A DNA stretch of 64,000 bases, taken from assembly GCA_013824715.1 (NCBI GenBank), contig PNOH01000009.1, positions 1-64,000 on the forward strand, read 5' to 3'. The position numbers and the translations under genes are program-made. This DNA is from Odoribacter sp. Its GTDB lineage: Bacteria > Bacteroidota > Bacteroidia > Bacteroidales > Prolixibacteraceae. Positions 36,580-46,276 of the stretch are shown piece by piece. Under the pieces are notes generated by a model, which did no database searches, was not told where the DNA came from, and worked only from the letters and a program-made list of their open reading frames with translations. How positions within the stretch are numbered: position 1 is the stretch's first letter; each line of letters starts with the position of its first letter.

Positions 36580-39500
36580 TTATTTCATTCCCCAATACTT
36601 CAATATCTGCCCCATCAGTTCATTCCTTTCTTTTTCTGTAGTGATTGTTTCAAAAGGAAATCCAAGTACAACCGTTCGATATAGTCCGTCGTAACAAATA
36701 CCTGCTGTTTTGTTATCAACCTGATAGCGGAACAGAACTTTGGCCTTGTCGCCTTTGGGTTCAATGGCATCAGGCGATTCTACTTTGTAAATTTCAGGAT
36801 GATAGCCCTGCACAAAACTAAAATCAGCAGGAAATGCAGACCTGAATTCGTTCACCGGATAAATGGCGCCACTCTTACTCGCATGATTGGTCATAAAACG
36901 ATAATGCAATACATCGGCAGCAAACTTTTTAGCCAGTGTATCGCCACAAAGCTCAAGATCGGTTCCGAGGTAAGCTCCTGTTAAAAAAACTTTAGCGCCT
37001 TCACCTGATGAAAATTCAGTAATAGCTGCTCTCATCGGAAGTGTAAATACGGTAAAATCGTTCTTTTTGTAACCGTAAAATCGTTCAACCGTTTTCTCTT
37101 CACCAAAAATCAAATCCAATGCAGCGAAAGCGTTTTTATCCCAATTCCGCTGTTCAAAGGCTTCATCGCTCATCGAAATAAAACCAATACCGTTATTCCT
37201 GAAAGCTTCACCGTGCAGCAAAGGATAATCAAACGAATTCCCCTGAACCACCCTTGTTTCCTGATCGGCATGACTGGAACCAAAACCTGAGGCATCATCG
37301 TCTTTCCAGGGCGATTTCCGGTTAAAATCATATTGATCGCCGATAAAAGCAAAGTCCCTTTTGTATGCAACACCTTCGTCTTCGCAGGTCAAAAAACCAG
37401 CCTGTTTGCCATTATCAAATGCTTCCGGGCCACTAATCCGGTCGAATCCATTAACAATCAAGACAGGCTTTTTATCGTCGGTTGGCAGGCTGCAGGCCAG
37501 AATTTCAGAAGGAAAACTTTCGCCACCTTCATTAACTGCCGTGATTTTAAAACTGGCGATAACTCCCGGTTGTAATCCTGAAATCAGGTAAGTCGTATCC
37601 GAAACCGCTCTCCCGTTATCAAATCCTCCGTTTTCGATGCGGGTATAAATCCGGTACGATTTGGGTGTTGCTGTTGGTTCCAACTGATCCTGAACAGGCC
37701 GCCAGCTCAGCCGGATCGAGTTTCCTTCCATATCCATCCTGAAATATGAAACAGACAATGGCTGAACTACATATTCCTGATTATTTTGCGAAGCCAGAAA
37801 CTTCAGGATTCCCTTATAATATGCCCGGCTCACATCAAATTTGAAACGGGGATCGTAAGCCTGATACATATCGGCAAAATTCTGGTGCGACAACAATTCA
37901 GAAAGCAAGGTTGGCACTTTCGGGCGATTGGCCTCCGAATAAGCCTTGTTCCACATTCCCCTTCGGGTCCATTCGGGTTCATAAATAGTCCGCAAATCGT
38001 TCACAACCTGGGTTTGCACAATATCGGCCAAATCGCGGCTGGCCCATCTGGACTGTCCTCCCGGGAATTTGGAGGGTTCCTGAGCAGTGTCATAAATCAT
38101 CAAACTACCGATGATCGAACTATCCGGAGTCGTGCCGGCATCGGTATGAAAGGCCATCGCCATATCAACCGGAATGCCCAGTCCTTTTACATTCGGGTTG
38201 GCTGCCGGTCCGTTAGGCGCACCCATCAGGTAATTCACCCATTCGCCCCGACTCTGGTAATCGTCTTTATAATCATTTTTTCCGCTTTCACGTTTGGCGT
38301 AAACGGCGGCATCCTGTCCCCGGTTCGAATAATCGGTTTTTTGTTTGTTCAGCAAATAAACCAGGGTATCGGGCATCCCAATATATTGCAGGTAATAGCG
38401 TGCCCCTTCCTGATAACGCGGACGTTTACTGGCAAAAGGTAACCATACTGATGAATCCAGGGTAAAACCTTTTTCATCGCGAAGTTTTTGCAAACGCTCC
38501 ATATCCTGAAGTTTTCCGCGAACTACATTGCCCATTCCGCCACCTAAACGAACAGCATCAGCCGAAACATATTTGCCGGTTTCTTCAGATAGATTAGAAA
38601 GTTCTACCCTACCGGTTTCCTTGTTAAGGCCTTTTTCAAAGCGGAAAGTTCCCAGATAAATCCAGGTTCCGCCACCAATGGTTTGATTCACCAGCAATTC
38701 TGTTTTTCCTCCTGAATGAAAAACTGTATAGCGTGCATCAGTCACATTTTGCGCATTTTGTGTATAGGAAATATAGACAGCATATTCACCTGTTTCAGGA
38801 ATATCAGGTGTATAGATTACTTGCGAACTGGCTTTATTCTCCGCATTCATTAAGCGCGTTACACCCATCCCGAAAAGATTTTCACTTTCGAGCAAAAAAG
38901 GTACTTTCAGTCCAAAACCTTTTTCTTTTCCGGCCTGAATTGCTTCGCCGGTTTCCTGATACGCCGAGCCTTTGGTCGAACCATCAGCATCAATAATTAT
39001 TTCATTTCTCTGAATATCGCGTTCGCGTGGAAGGAAAACACTGGCGCCTGCATTTTCGAGCATCGGGGCAATATAAGGAACCACAAAACTCATGGACCAT
39101 AAATCTTCCACAGTCAGGAAAACCCTTGCGCGCTGCCACTCCCACCGATCCAGCGTATTTTCGTAATACCAGCCGTGACTTTGCCACATTGCGATATTCC
39201 GGTTGCTCAAACCATTCGATGGAACAAGGTTTTTCGAAATGTTCCGGACAATTGGGATCACAGTTCTTCCTGATTTCGAAAATCTGGATGAATCAATCTT
39301 CACTGAATTTCCCCGATAAAAATTAGGAATAAGTTCCTGGATTTCCTTTCCCGTACTTTCGATGGTAACTGAATATTTCCTGAATTTTCGCCCAAGGAAA
39401 TCTTTATACCAATCGTAATACTGTGTTGTATTTTCGGGCCTGAACGGAATGTACGAGAACGACTCCTTCATTTTCATATTGACTTTTTTCGACTGGCTAT

Positions 39501-39684
39501 CAACAATAACCGTATCCGGTTTAAATTTATAAACCGTTCCTTCGGAAGCTTTGAAAGCAAATTCAGCAGATGCCTGATTGGCCTTTTTCAGGAGGCGTTT
39601 GGATTTATCGGCTTTTACTGATGAAGCCGTCAGGCAAAAGAAAAGGCAAGCAAATCCGATATTCAGCAAAAATCCAAGTTTCAT
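36580..39684 (-). CDS. Amidase_3-like zinc amidase with inserted golvesin/xanthan-lyase domain and FN3
   Basis: A 1034-residue exported protein of the type often labelled xanthan lyase in Bacteroidota. The sequence supports a split N-acetylmuramoyl-L-alanine amidase fold: candidate zinc ligands His170 (MWQSHGWYY), Glu193 (LTVEDLW) and His513 (AFHTDAG), with a catalytic-type Glu596 (LLSELLSHQN). A golvesin/Xly-type beta domain (about 255-385) is inserted between the first and second halves. A fibronectin-III module (about 640-740) and a C-terminal GATase-like alpha/beta domain (about 750-1034) follow. Cleavage of stem peptides from MurNAc is the likely role. It lies between the GT2 and NagX-like genes on the same strand. 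Confidence 0.75.
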   Translation of the reverse strand: MKLGFLLNIGFACLFFCLTASSVKADKSKRLLKKANQASAEFAFKASEGTVYKFKPDTVIVDSQSKKVNMKMKESFSYIPFRPENTTQYYDWYKDFLGRKFRKYSVTIESTGKEIQELIPNFYRGNSVKIDSSRFSKSGRTVIPIVRNISKNLVPSNGLSNRNIAMWQSHGWYYENTLDRWEWQRARVFLTVEDLWSMSFVVPYIAPMLENAGASVFLPRERDIQRNEIIIDADGSTKGSAYQETGEAIQAGKEKGFGLKVPFLLESENLFGMGVTRLMNAENKASSQVIYTPDIPETGEYAVYISYTQNAQNVTDARYTVFHSGGKTELLVNQTIGGGTWIYLGTFRFEKGLNKETGRVELSNLSEETGKYVSADAVRLGGGMGNVVRGKLQDMERLQKLRDEKGFTLDSSVWLPFASKRPRYQEGARYYLQYIGMPDTLVYLLNKQKTDYSNRGQDAAVYAKRESGKNDYKDDYQSRGEWVNYLMGAPNGPAANPNVKGLGIPVDMAMAFHTDAGTTPDSSIIGSLMIYDTAQEPSKFPGGQSRWASRDLADIVQTQVVNDLRTIYEPEWTRRGMWNKAYSEANRPKVPTLLSELLSHQNFADMYQAYDPRFKFDVSRAYYKGILKFLASQNNQEYVVQPLSVSYFRMDMEGNSIRLSWRPVQDQLEPTATPKSYRIYTRIENGGFDNGRAVSDTTYLISGLQPGVIASFKITAVNEGGESFPSEILACSLPTDDKKPVLIVNGFDRISGPEAFDNGKQAGFLTCEDEGVAYKRDFAFIGDQYDFNRKSPWKDDDASGFGSSHADQETRVVQGNSFDYPLLHGEAFRNNGIGFISMSDEAFEQRNWDKNAFAALDLIFGEEKTVERFYGYKKNDFTVFTLPMRAAITEFSSGEGAKVFLTGAYLGTDLELCGDTLAKKFAADVLHYRFMTNHASKSGAIYPVNEFRSAFPADFSFVQGYHPEIYKVESPDAIEPKGDKAKVLFRYQVDNKTAGICYDGLYRTVVLGFPFETITTEKERNELMGQILKYWGMK

Positions 39685-39802
39685 ATTTTAAATCCATTTT
39701 GTAGTTTAATTCCATTCCGTCCGAAAGGAAATTTTTCCTCTTTTGAATGTTTTATCGCGGACGGTTTCTTTTCTTTTTTAATGTCCGTTCACTAAAGTGA
39801 AC

Positions 39803-39956
39803 GGCAAAGGATAACGCTTCGATTGTAATCAACTCTTATTCAGAATGTTATCCCTTGCCTTTGGCTTCAGCCAACGGACGGCAAAGGATAACGCTTCGAT
39901 TGTAATCAACTCTTATTCAGAATGTTATCCCTTGCCGTTGGCTTCAGCCAACGGAC
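39803..39956. repeat. Tandem duplication, 2 x 77 bp
   Basis: Units 39803-39879 and 39880-39956 are identical except for one base (TTGCCTTTGG against TTGCCGTTGG). Each starts GGCAAAGGATAACGCTTCG and ends with the hairpin-forming GGCTTCAGCCAACGGAC. It lies between the amidase-like and NagX-like genes. A related single copy (CAAAGGATACTGCTTCGAT) is at about 44613-44631. Confidence 0.85.
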
Positions 39957-39964
39957 ATGCAATC

Positions 39965-41074
39965 CTATACTTTAATAAAAATCTTCTTCCTGTACAGCAC
40001 ATAGCCGATCAGCCAGAAAACCAACACATGCGAAATGGCAAACAAAAGCGAACCGTTCAGTTCGCCAGCCATCGGCAGGAAAATTTGTTTGTATAACCAG
40101 TTTGAACCGCTGACCAATTCCCCATCGGAACCTGTAATCTTAATCATTCTCCCCAAAATTCTGGCCCATAATCCCGAGAGTGCAAAAATGAACAGCGGGT
40201 TCATGCCAAAAACTACGAAAAACGAAGTCCATTTTGAATAACCTTTCAGATCAATGATCCAAATCAGCAAAGACAGCACCAGGCAAGCCCATCCGGCGGT
40301 ATAGAGAACATACGAACTGGTCCATATTGGTTTGTTGATCGGGAAAACCTGATCCCAAACCAAGCCGGCAAGGATAGTCACAACACCAAAAACAATCAGT
40401 TTTTTTGGTACCAGTTTCTTTTCAGTATCTTTTACAACAGAACCAATGAGATAACCGATAATCACCGTTACAATTGCCGGGATGGTGCTGAAAAGTCCTT
40501 CAGGATCGAATGGAATTCCGAAGCCTTTATACAAGTGGGATACCCCAAAAATTGCTTTGTCAATGCTGGCAACAATATTTCCTTCAAGCGAAAAAGGATC
40601 GGTTCCGCCCAAAGCATAAAGCAATCCCCAGTATAATAAAAGGATTGCTCCGCCAATATAGGGAAGATACTTGCGCGGTGAAGCAAGAACGATGACAGCG
40701 CCAATTCCGTATGCCAGCGCAATCCGCTGAAGTACGCCCATTATCCGCAGTTTTGAAAAATCGGCCGCCCACTGCGGAAATGAATTCAGGAATAAACCGA
40801 TCGCAAAAATCAATAAAGTTCGTTTGCCAATTTTCAGAAGCGATTCCTTGTTTAAGGTATTGCCATATTTAGAAAATGAAAAAAACATGGAAACACCAAC
40901 TACAAAGAGGAAAAACGGGAAAACCAGATCAGTTGGGGTGCATCCGTGCCATTTGGCATGCTCAAGCGGGGCGTAAATATGGTCCCAACTCCCGGGGGTA
41001 TTGACTAAAATCATCAGTGCGATGGTCATTCCACGCAGCACATCGAGCGCGAGGTAGCGTTGTGCAGTTTTCAT
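39965..41074 (-). CDS. NagX-like membrane acyltransferase (DUF5009, HGSNAT-type)
   Basis: A 369-residue polytopic membrane protein with about ten hydrophobic segments. It starts with the family motif LALDVLRGMTIALMILVNTPG and contains LEHAKWHGCTPTDLVFPFFLF, whose His is the conserved acetyl-transfer residue of heparan-alpha-glucosaminide N-acetyltransferase relatives. NagX in Xanthomonas and related bacteria is encoded with GlcNAc-uptake genes. Its ATG overlaps the stop codon of the SSS symporter by 4 bp (ATGA), implying translational coupling. It may acetylate an amino sugar such as glucosamine or de-acetylated MurNAc before or during uptake; the exact substrate is unknown. Confidence 0.85.
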   Translation of the reverse strand: MKTAQRYLALDVLRGMTIALMILVNTPGSWDHIYAPLEHAKWHGCTPTDLVFPFFLFVVGVSMFFSFSKYGNTLNKESLLKIGKRTLLIFAIGLFLNSFPQWAADFSKLRIMGVLQRIALAYGIGAVIVLASPRKYLPYIGGAILLLYWGLLYALGGTDPFSLEGNIVASIDKAIFGVSHLYKGFGIPFDPEGLFSTIPAIVTVIIGYLIGSVVKDTEKKLVPKKLIVFGVVTILAGLVWDQVFPINKPIWTSSYVLYTAGWACLVLSLLIWIIDLKGYSKWTSFFVVFGMNPLFIFALSGLWARILGRMIKITGSDGELVSGSNWLYKQIFLPMAGELNGSLLFAISHVLVFWLIGYVLYRKKIFIKV

Positions 41075-42516
41075 TGTATAGCTTGTTTTTTAGTTAGTAG
41101 AAGCAATCCTGTAAACATGATCAGTCCGTTCAGGAGCAAGAGTTCGAAGCCAAATTTGTACCCGCCCAGCCATGCTTCTGAATTGATATTGATGATATAA
41201 GTCAATACAGGCGACATTAATCCGAGAATGGGCACAAAGCGGTCTTTCACCTGCCGTTTGGTCAAAATTCCGAAGGCAAAAAGTCCCAGCAATGGTCCGT
41301 AAGTATAGCCGGCAACTTTAAAGACCGCTGTCACCACGCTGTCGTTGTTTATAAAACGAAACAAAACAATCACCAAAAACATCAGTATCGAAAAGGCTAC
41401 ATGAACCTTGATCCTGGTTGGTTTACTGCCGGGATTTTTGGGATCCATGCTCAGAAAATCGATGCAAAAAGAAGTGGTCAAAGCCGTTAAAGCTGAATCG
41501 GCGCTGGAATATGCTGCCGAAATGATTCCCAACAGAAATAAAACTCCGGCAATCAGGCCAAAATGGTTCAGGGCCAGAACTGCAAATAAATCGTCGGATT
41601 TTACTGGTAAGGGAATTCCTTTTTGCTGAACAAAGATATAAAGCATCACGCCAAGGCATAAGAAAAGAACGTTGGCTATGATGAAGGCAAAACTGAAGAC
41701 GAAGATGTTTTTCTGCGCTTCTTTTTGGTTTTTGCAGGTCAAACTTTTCTGCATCATGTTCTGGTCCAGCCCGTTCATTACAATCATGATCCCCAAGCCG
41801 GCAAAAAATTGTTTGAAGAAATTGGTTTTCGAGCGCCAATCCCAGTCAAACATTTTGCTGTATGGATGCTCATCAATGGCCTTGACCATTTTCCCCAGGC
41901 TCATATCTAGTTGGGTCGAAATAATGATGATGGTCAGCACAACCGAGGCCAGTATAAAAATGGTTTGTAGCGAATCGGTCCACACCACGGTTTTTATCCC
42001 GGCTCGAAAAGTATAGGCCCAAATCATAAGGATGGTGAACAGTACCGTTGCCCAGAAAGGGATACCGATTGCATTAAAAAAGGCAATTTGCAACACACCG
42101 GCCACCAAATACATTCGGAAAGATGCGCCAATGGTTTGTGAAATCAGAAAAAAAAACGAGCCGGTTTTATAGGAAGCAATCCCGAATCGTTGGTTGAGAT
42201 AGGTATAAATGGAAACCAGTTGCAATCTGTAATATAAGGGGATAAGCACCAGCCCAACAGCCCAATAGCCCACGAAATTTCCCAGCAGGAACTGAAGGTA
42301 AGTCCAGTCTGAATTGCCGACTTCGCCCGGAACCGAGATAAAAGTCACTCCCGAAATAGTGGTCCCGATCATGGCGAAGGCAACCAGATACCACGGCGAC
42401 TTGCGGTTGCCGGTAAAAAAAGTTTCGCTGTTCACATTTTTTGAGGTGAAATACGAAACGCCAAGCAACATCCCGAAAAAGGAAATGATGATGATTAAAA
42501 CGATGGTTGTACTCAT
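41071..42516 (-). CDS. Sodium:solute symporter (SSS family), candidate MurNAc/amino-sugar importer
   Basis: A 481-residue inner-membrane protein with about 13 transmembrane segments typical of the SSS family. Family signatures include FFTGNRKSPWYLVAFAMIG, the Na+-site segment GTTISGVTFISVPG near the N-terminus, and FLLGIISAAYSSADSALTAL in the middle. SSS relatives in Bacteroidota import sugars, sialic acid and, in Tannerella, possibly MurNAc. Placement next to a NagX-like protein, amidases, NamZ enzymes and (6.5 kb away) kinase and murQ makes unphosphorylated MurNAc or GlcNAc the best guess for substrate. Overlap with the NagX-like start indicates an operon. Confidence 0.9.
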   Translation of the reverse strand: MSTTIVLIIIISFFGMLLGVSYFTSKNVNSETFFTGNRKSPWYLVAFAMIGTTISGVTFISVPGEVGNSDWTYLQFLLGNFVGYWAVGLVLIPLYYRLQLVSIYTYLNQRFGIASYKTGSFFFLISQTIGASFRMYLVAGVLQIAFFNAIGIPFWATVLFTILMIWAYTFRAGIKTVVWTDSLQTIFILASVVLTIIIISTQLDMSLGKMVKAIDEHPYSKMFDWDWRSKTNFFKQFFAGLGIMIVMNGLDQNMMQKSLTCKNQKEAQKNIFVFSFAFIIANVLFLCLGVMLYIFVQQKGIPLPVKSDDLFAVLALNHFGLIAGVLFLLGIISAAYSSADSALTALTTSFCIDFLSMDPKNPGSKPTRIKVHVAFSILMFLVIVLFRFINNDSVVTAVFKVAGYTYGPLLGLFAFGILTKRQVKDRFVPILGLMSPVLTYIININSEAWLGGYKFGFELLLLNGLIMFTGLLLLTKKQAIQ

Positions 42517-43002
42517 TAAAATAACTATTAAAAGCCCCCTAATTCCCCAAACTTGGGACTTTCAGGAATTGCAAGATAAAAAACATTTATACTTTAATGA
42601 TCAATTTTCTGAACCTCCAATACCCAAACTCCCTTCCCTGTTTTGGGCTTCTCTTTTTAAATATCTTTTTGAGATATCCCGTATCCAAATAACCTTGATC
42701 GTCTTTTCTTTAAACCTTATTTTAAATGGCTACCTCAGTAGAAAATTCGCACTCACAGCCCAAAACCTTATTACCTTATTTGGGCTTTATCGTCTTCTGA
42801 TAGAACTTGATAAATGTCTCATATTCTTCCGTGTAACTAATATTTCGATGATGTTCTGGCTGGTTAATGATGTAAATAAGGTAATAAGGTTTGATCCTAG
42901 TGGTTATATACTTACTACTGAGGTTATTTTCTTTAAAAATAAGGTTTTTTAAGACATCGTATTATTGTTTATCCGATTTGATGTACATTTCCTTTGTTTA
43001 TA
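42517..43002. repeat. 486-bp intergenic region with nested inverted repeats
   Basis: No gene is seen. Outer arms at about 42712-42741 (AAACCTTATTTTAAA...ACCTCAGTAG) and 42916-42947 (CTACTGAGG...AAATAAGGTTT) are near-complementary over about 30 bp. Inner arms AAACCTTATTACCTTATTT (42763-42781) and AAATAAGGTAATAAGGTTT (42874-42892) are perfectly complementary over 19 bp. The roughly 236-bp unit could be a MITE-like element or a structured RNA. No second copy was noticed in the window. Confidence 0.7.
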
Positions 43003-44529
43003 CTACTTCTTCCCTTCTCCAAAAATCACCGGTTCGCTTTCCTGATGCGTAGAACTGATGGCTGTTACCGCGTAATTAAACTTCGATGGCCTGGTATTTT
43101 TATTCTTTCTGATAACCAACAATGTTTCGTCGGAAACTTTTAAAATATTCTCAGGATTTCCGATGTCCAATTTTGACTTTTTGCTGATTTTATAGATCAC
43201 GAACATACGACTGTTACCCGCATTTTCCCAGTTTAATTTTATCGCTTTCCTCTTTTTGTGTATCTGTGCATTGACTGGCGCTACTGGTTGAATCGGTGCA
43301 ACCCGTGGATTTGGAGGAGACAGTGCCGGATACTTATACATTTCTTTCAGGAGGTTTTCTTTTACCCCTAACGGATTGTTCTTCATGAATTTGGCGCTGA
43401 AAAACATACTCCCGGCAATATTCGGATAGCTGCGGTTCAGCCTGATTTGTTTGGTCAGTTCATCGGAAGTTTGCCAGGCCACATCCCGCGATTTTTCATT
43501 AATCAGGTATGGCGCCTGACCAATATACAACTGGCAACCATACGTATTTTTGCTCCACCAGTCGGCCAGAATAGCGTAATCGGCAACCGTTTTTCCGATG
43601 AACCAGTACAATTGTGGGGTAACGTAATCAATCCAGCCTTCTTTTTGCCACAACAAAATGTCGGCATACAAATCATCATAATTGGTTACTCCGGCTTTGG
43701 TAGCAGATCCAGCCGGGTCAGTCGAGTTATTCTTCCAAACCCCAAAAGGCGAAATTCCAAATTCAACACTTTGCCTGATTGATTTAATGCTGTCGTGCAA
43801 TTGTTTAATGATCAAATCCACATTATTCCGGCGCCAGTCGTCTTTTTTGTCCGGCGCAAATCCATTCGGCCAGGAGGCAAATGAGTTCTGATCAGGAAAT
43901 TCCTGATTGGCCACACGGTACGGATAGAAATAATCGTCGAAATGAATGGCATCAATGTCGTATCTCCTAACAATATCGCTCACCACCCGGGCCACATGGT
44001 CGCGTACTTCCTGGATTCCGGGGTCAAAATACTTTTTGCCTCCGTAACTTAACATCCACTCCGGATGGGTATTGGCCACATGCCCCGGCGCCGGAACCGA
44101 TTTTTCAATGTTTTGAACAGCCCGGTACGGATTCAGCCAAACATGAATATCCAACCCCCGCTTACGGCATTCTGAAATAGCAAAGGCCAGAGGATCGTAA
44201 TACGGATCAGGTGCAACTCCCTGCGTCCCCGAAAGCCATTCAGACCAGGGTTCCAACTTCGAATCATACAACGCATCAGCATCAGGTCGAATCTGAAATA
44301 CAATTGTATTCATATTATATGCCTTCACCTGATTTAGCATTTCGATCATTTCAAGTTTCTGCTGTTCGGTCGTCAATCCTTTCGCCGATGGCCAGTCAAT
44401 GTTTTCAACCGTGGCAATCCAAATGGCCCGCATTTCGTGTTTGGGATAGGTTTGGGAATAGGTTGAAGAGGCAATTCCAATGAGTATGAATACCGTTATA
44501 ATGAATTGAATTAATAGGATTCGGTTCAT
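43003..44529 (-). CDS. GHL10 family (PF02638) glycosyl hydrolase-like protein, second copy
   Basis: An exported protein of about 508 residues, starting at the ATG at 44529 with a signal peptide ending STYSQ (an open extension to 44643 is not signal-like). It has the same hydrolase barrel as the copy at 16.4-17.8 kb: MRAIWIATVENIDWPSAKG, IVFQIRPDADALYDS, HVWLNPYRAV, HFDDYFYPYR and FGISPFGVWKN. A C-terminal FN3-like module follows (WENAGNSRMFVIYKI...). Here the anchor is a cleavable signal, not a lipobox, so the two copies may act in different places (periplasm against membrane-attached). Substrate unproven. Confidence 0.85.
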   Translation of the reverse strand: MNRILLIQFIITVFILIGIASSTYSQTYPKHEMRAIWIATVENIDWPSAKGLTTEQQKLEMIEMLNQVKAYNMNTIVFQIRPDADALYDSKLEPWSEWLSGTQGVAPDPYYDPLAFAISECRKRGLDIHVWLNPYRAVQNIEKSVPAPGHVANTHPEWMLSYGGKKYFDPGIQEVRDHVARVVSDIVRRYDIDAIHFDDYFYPYRVANQEFPDQNSFASWPNGFAPDKKDDWRRNNVDLIIKQLHDSIKSIRQSVEFGISPFGVWKNNSTDPAGSATKAGVTNYDDLYADILLWQKEGWIDYVTPQLYWFIGKTVADYAILADWWSKNTYGCQLYIGQAPYLINEKSRDVAWQTSDELTKQIRLNRSYPNIAGSMFFSAKFMKNNPLGVKENLLKEMYKYPALSPPNPRVAPIQPVAPVNAQIHKKRKAIKLNWENAGNSRMFVIYKISKKSKLDIGNPENILKVSDETLLVIRKNKNTRPSKFNYAVTAISSTHQESEPVIFGEGKK

Positions 44530-44575
44530 GAAATTATATGGTTTTATTTTCAACATTTGAAATAATTTATTTTGC

Positions 44576-44714
44576 CATGTCCGTTCGCTAAAGTCCCAAG
44601 TACTCGGGACAAAGGATACTGCTTCGATCAAGATTTTTTTCAATTTCGTTTTTTTATGTCCTTACAAACAACTTGCAACGCCTGACTTGGAATTTGGAAC
44701 CTGAAATTTGGAAC
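44576..44714. repeat. Intergenic repeats between transglutaminase and GHL10 genes
   Basis: GTCCGTTCGCTAAAGTCCCAA (44580 on) with a nearby CAAAGGATACTGCTTCG unit matches elements at 36.35 and 39.80 kb. A second unit alternates GGAATTTGGAACCT and GAAATTTGGAACTT (44690-44714). No coding potential noticed. Confidence 0.5.
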
Positions 44715-46196
44715 TTATTGATATTCCACTTCCATGTGCCAATCCCACTTATCGAAATAGAGATTTCCTCGCTCCCATTCCAATTCACCGCGCTGAAAAT
44801 CGTAAGGTTCGCTGCGTATGTATTTTTTATCAGGAGTTAATTTACGAGCATAATCATCGTTCACAATCAGACGATAAGCATCAATTCCTGAACGGTAAAA
44901 ATTTCGGACCTTTTCACCGGCATCATTCTGCAAACCAAACGACTGATCAACAGGAACCCAGCCCACAGCTTCGAAATACACTTCGCACCAATCGTGCAGA
45001 TTAACCTCCCCTGGATGAAGCATCCAACCACTTTGCCATTTCACCGGAATCCCCTGCGATCGTGCCAAAGTCATGAACAACAAAGTTTGCATGCCACAAT
45101 CGCCGTGGTGATTTTTCAGAACATATTCCGGAATATTCGGAATTGTTCCATACTCCAAAGCGCTTGCCCAGCGAATTGAACCGTTGATCCAGTTATAAAT
45201 TTTCTGAGTTTGCAGCAAAGGGTTGGTTTCGCCATCCAAAATAAGGTTGGCCAATTGTTTAATTTCATCTGTAAAAACAATCTGAGGAGGGCGCTCCGCT
45301 GTAAATTCCTTGTAAACAGCGCTCGATGTATCGTAAGGCTTCAGGTGTTCAGGTTTTAAATCGAAATATTGAGCTGCAGTTTCAAATTCAAATTCAATGT
45401 TAAAAACGGTTGGCCGATCTTTTTCGGCCTTCTTTTCAAGGTAAATTGTCCGTTGCAAATCACTTGCAGGAGCAACTGATGCCTGTTCCGGATTCGATTT
45501 TAAAAGCCGGATATCCTTCTGCCGGGAGTGTCCTTCCCTCGGGAAAGGCATCCAGCAGCGGATTGTTTTCCCATTTGGAATAACATTGGGTTTTACCGTA
45601 ATGGTGTAATTAAGCTTCATTCGGACAGGCAAAACAGGCCCGCCTATCGTTTTAGTCAGTTCAGTTACTTTTCGGGTGTGATTGATACAGAATATATCGA
45701 GCGAATCAACGTGCAACCCATCAACCTTAGTTTTACAGATTTTCGCCTCATCATCAAGCAGGAATAAATTACTTACAGCCATATTGAAATAACGCTTTTC
45801 ACCATCAATAAGGCGCATTTCAAGTTTTCTGTTTCTCTCCCAACGGTGCATCATTCCCGAATCCAAATAAGGAAAATAATTGTTAAGCCGTGTAATTACA
45901 TCAGCTTCTTTCAGGCTAAAATCAATCGGTATGCGCCGGGCAATTTCAACAATTGAATCCAGTTTAAACAAATTTATTTCGCCCAAAATCCGGGTTTCTT
46001 TAATAGAATCGGCCAGCAATCCCGCCTTTTTCAGTTCGCCGGAATGCACCAGTTTCTCAATTCCCGAAAAATCAAACGGCTTTTCGGGAGTTGCTTTGCA
46101 GGCACCCAAAAGAAAAAGTAATGTGCCTGTTTTCAGCAAACTATTTGCCCAATTTCCAAATTGGTATGACCAATATTTTTGATTCAATCTTATCAT
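44715..46196 (-). CDS. Transglutaminase-like cysteine protease lipoprotein
   Basis: A 493-residue probable lipoprotein: an N-terminal hydrophobic stretch ends in LLGAC (Cys33). The C-terminal half is a transglutaminase-core domain: catalytic Cys in NHHGDCGMQTLLF, His in LHDWCEVYFE and the Asp in GWVPVDQSF. The N-terminal part (about residues 40-250) is a beta-rich domain seen with such proteins in Bacteroidota. Bacterial members are usually proteases or peptidases. Placed between GHL10 and GH9-deacetylase genes it may cleave peptide cross-bridges in wall fragments, but substrate is unknown. Confidence 0.82.
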   Translation of the reverse strand: MIRLNQKYWSYQFGNWANSLLKTGTLLFLLGACKATPEKPFDFSGIEKLVHSGELKKAGLLADSIKETRILGEINLFKLDSIVEIARRIPIDFSLKEADVITRLNNYFPYLDSGMMHRWERNRKLEMRLIDGEKRYFNMAVSNLFLLDDEAKICKTKVDGLHVDSLDIFCINHTRKVTELTKTIGGPVLPVRMKLNYTITVKPNVIPNGKTIRCWMPFPREGHSRQKDIRLLKSNPEQASVAPASDLQRTIYLEKKAEKDRPTVFNIEFEFETAAQYFDLKPEHLKPYDTSSAVYKEFTAERPPQIVFTDEIKQLANLILDGETNPLLQTQKIYNWINGSIRWASALEYGTIPNIPEYVLKNHHGDCGMQTLLFMTLARSQGIPVKWQSGWMLHPGEVNLHDWCEVYFEAVGWVPVDQSFGLQNDAGEKVRNFYRSGIDAYRLIVNDDYARKLTPDKKYIRSEPYDFQRGELEWERGNLYFDKWDWHMEVEYQ

Positions 46197-46276
46197 GAAA
46201 TAGATTCTGAATTGAATTAATACACTAAAAATTTGTTATTCGCTTCGAGCTATAAGCAACAAAACAGAAATTAACA

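Noticed and set aside
37786-38442. 218-codon plus-strand open frame
   Set aside because: Lies wholly antisense to the amidase-like gene, with no recognisable family and biased composition typical of a shadow frame.
39803-39956. CRISPR-like array
   Set aside because: Only two units of 77 bp without spacers; a simple tandem duplication.
42314-42952. 212-codon plus-strand open frame over the nested repeats
   Set aside because: First third is antisense to the symporter and the rest is repeat and spacer sequence; no protein family recognised.
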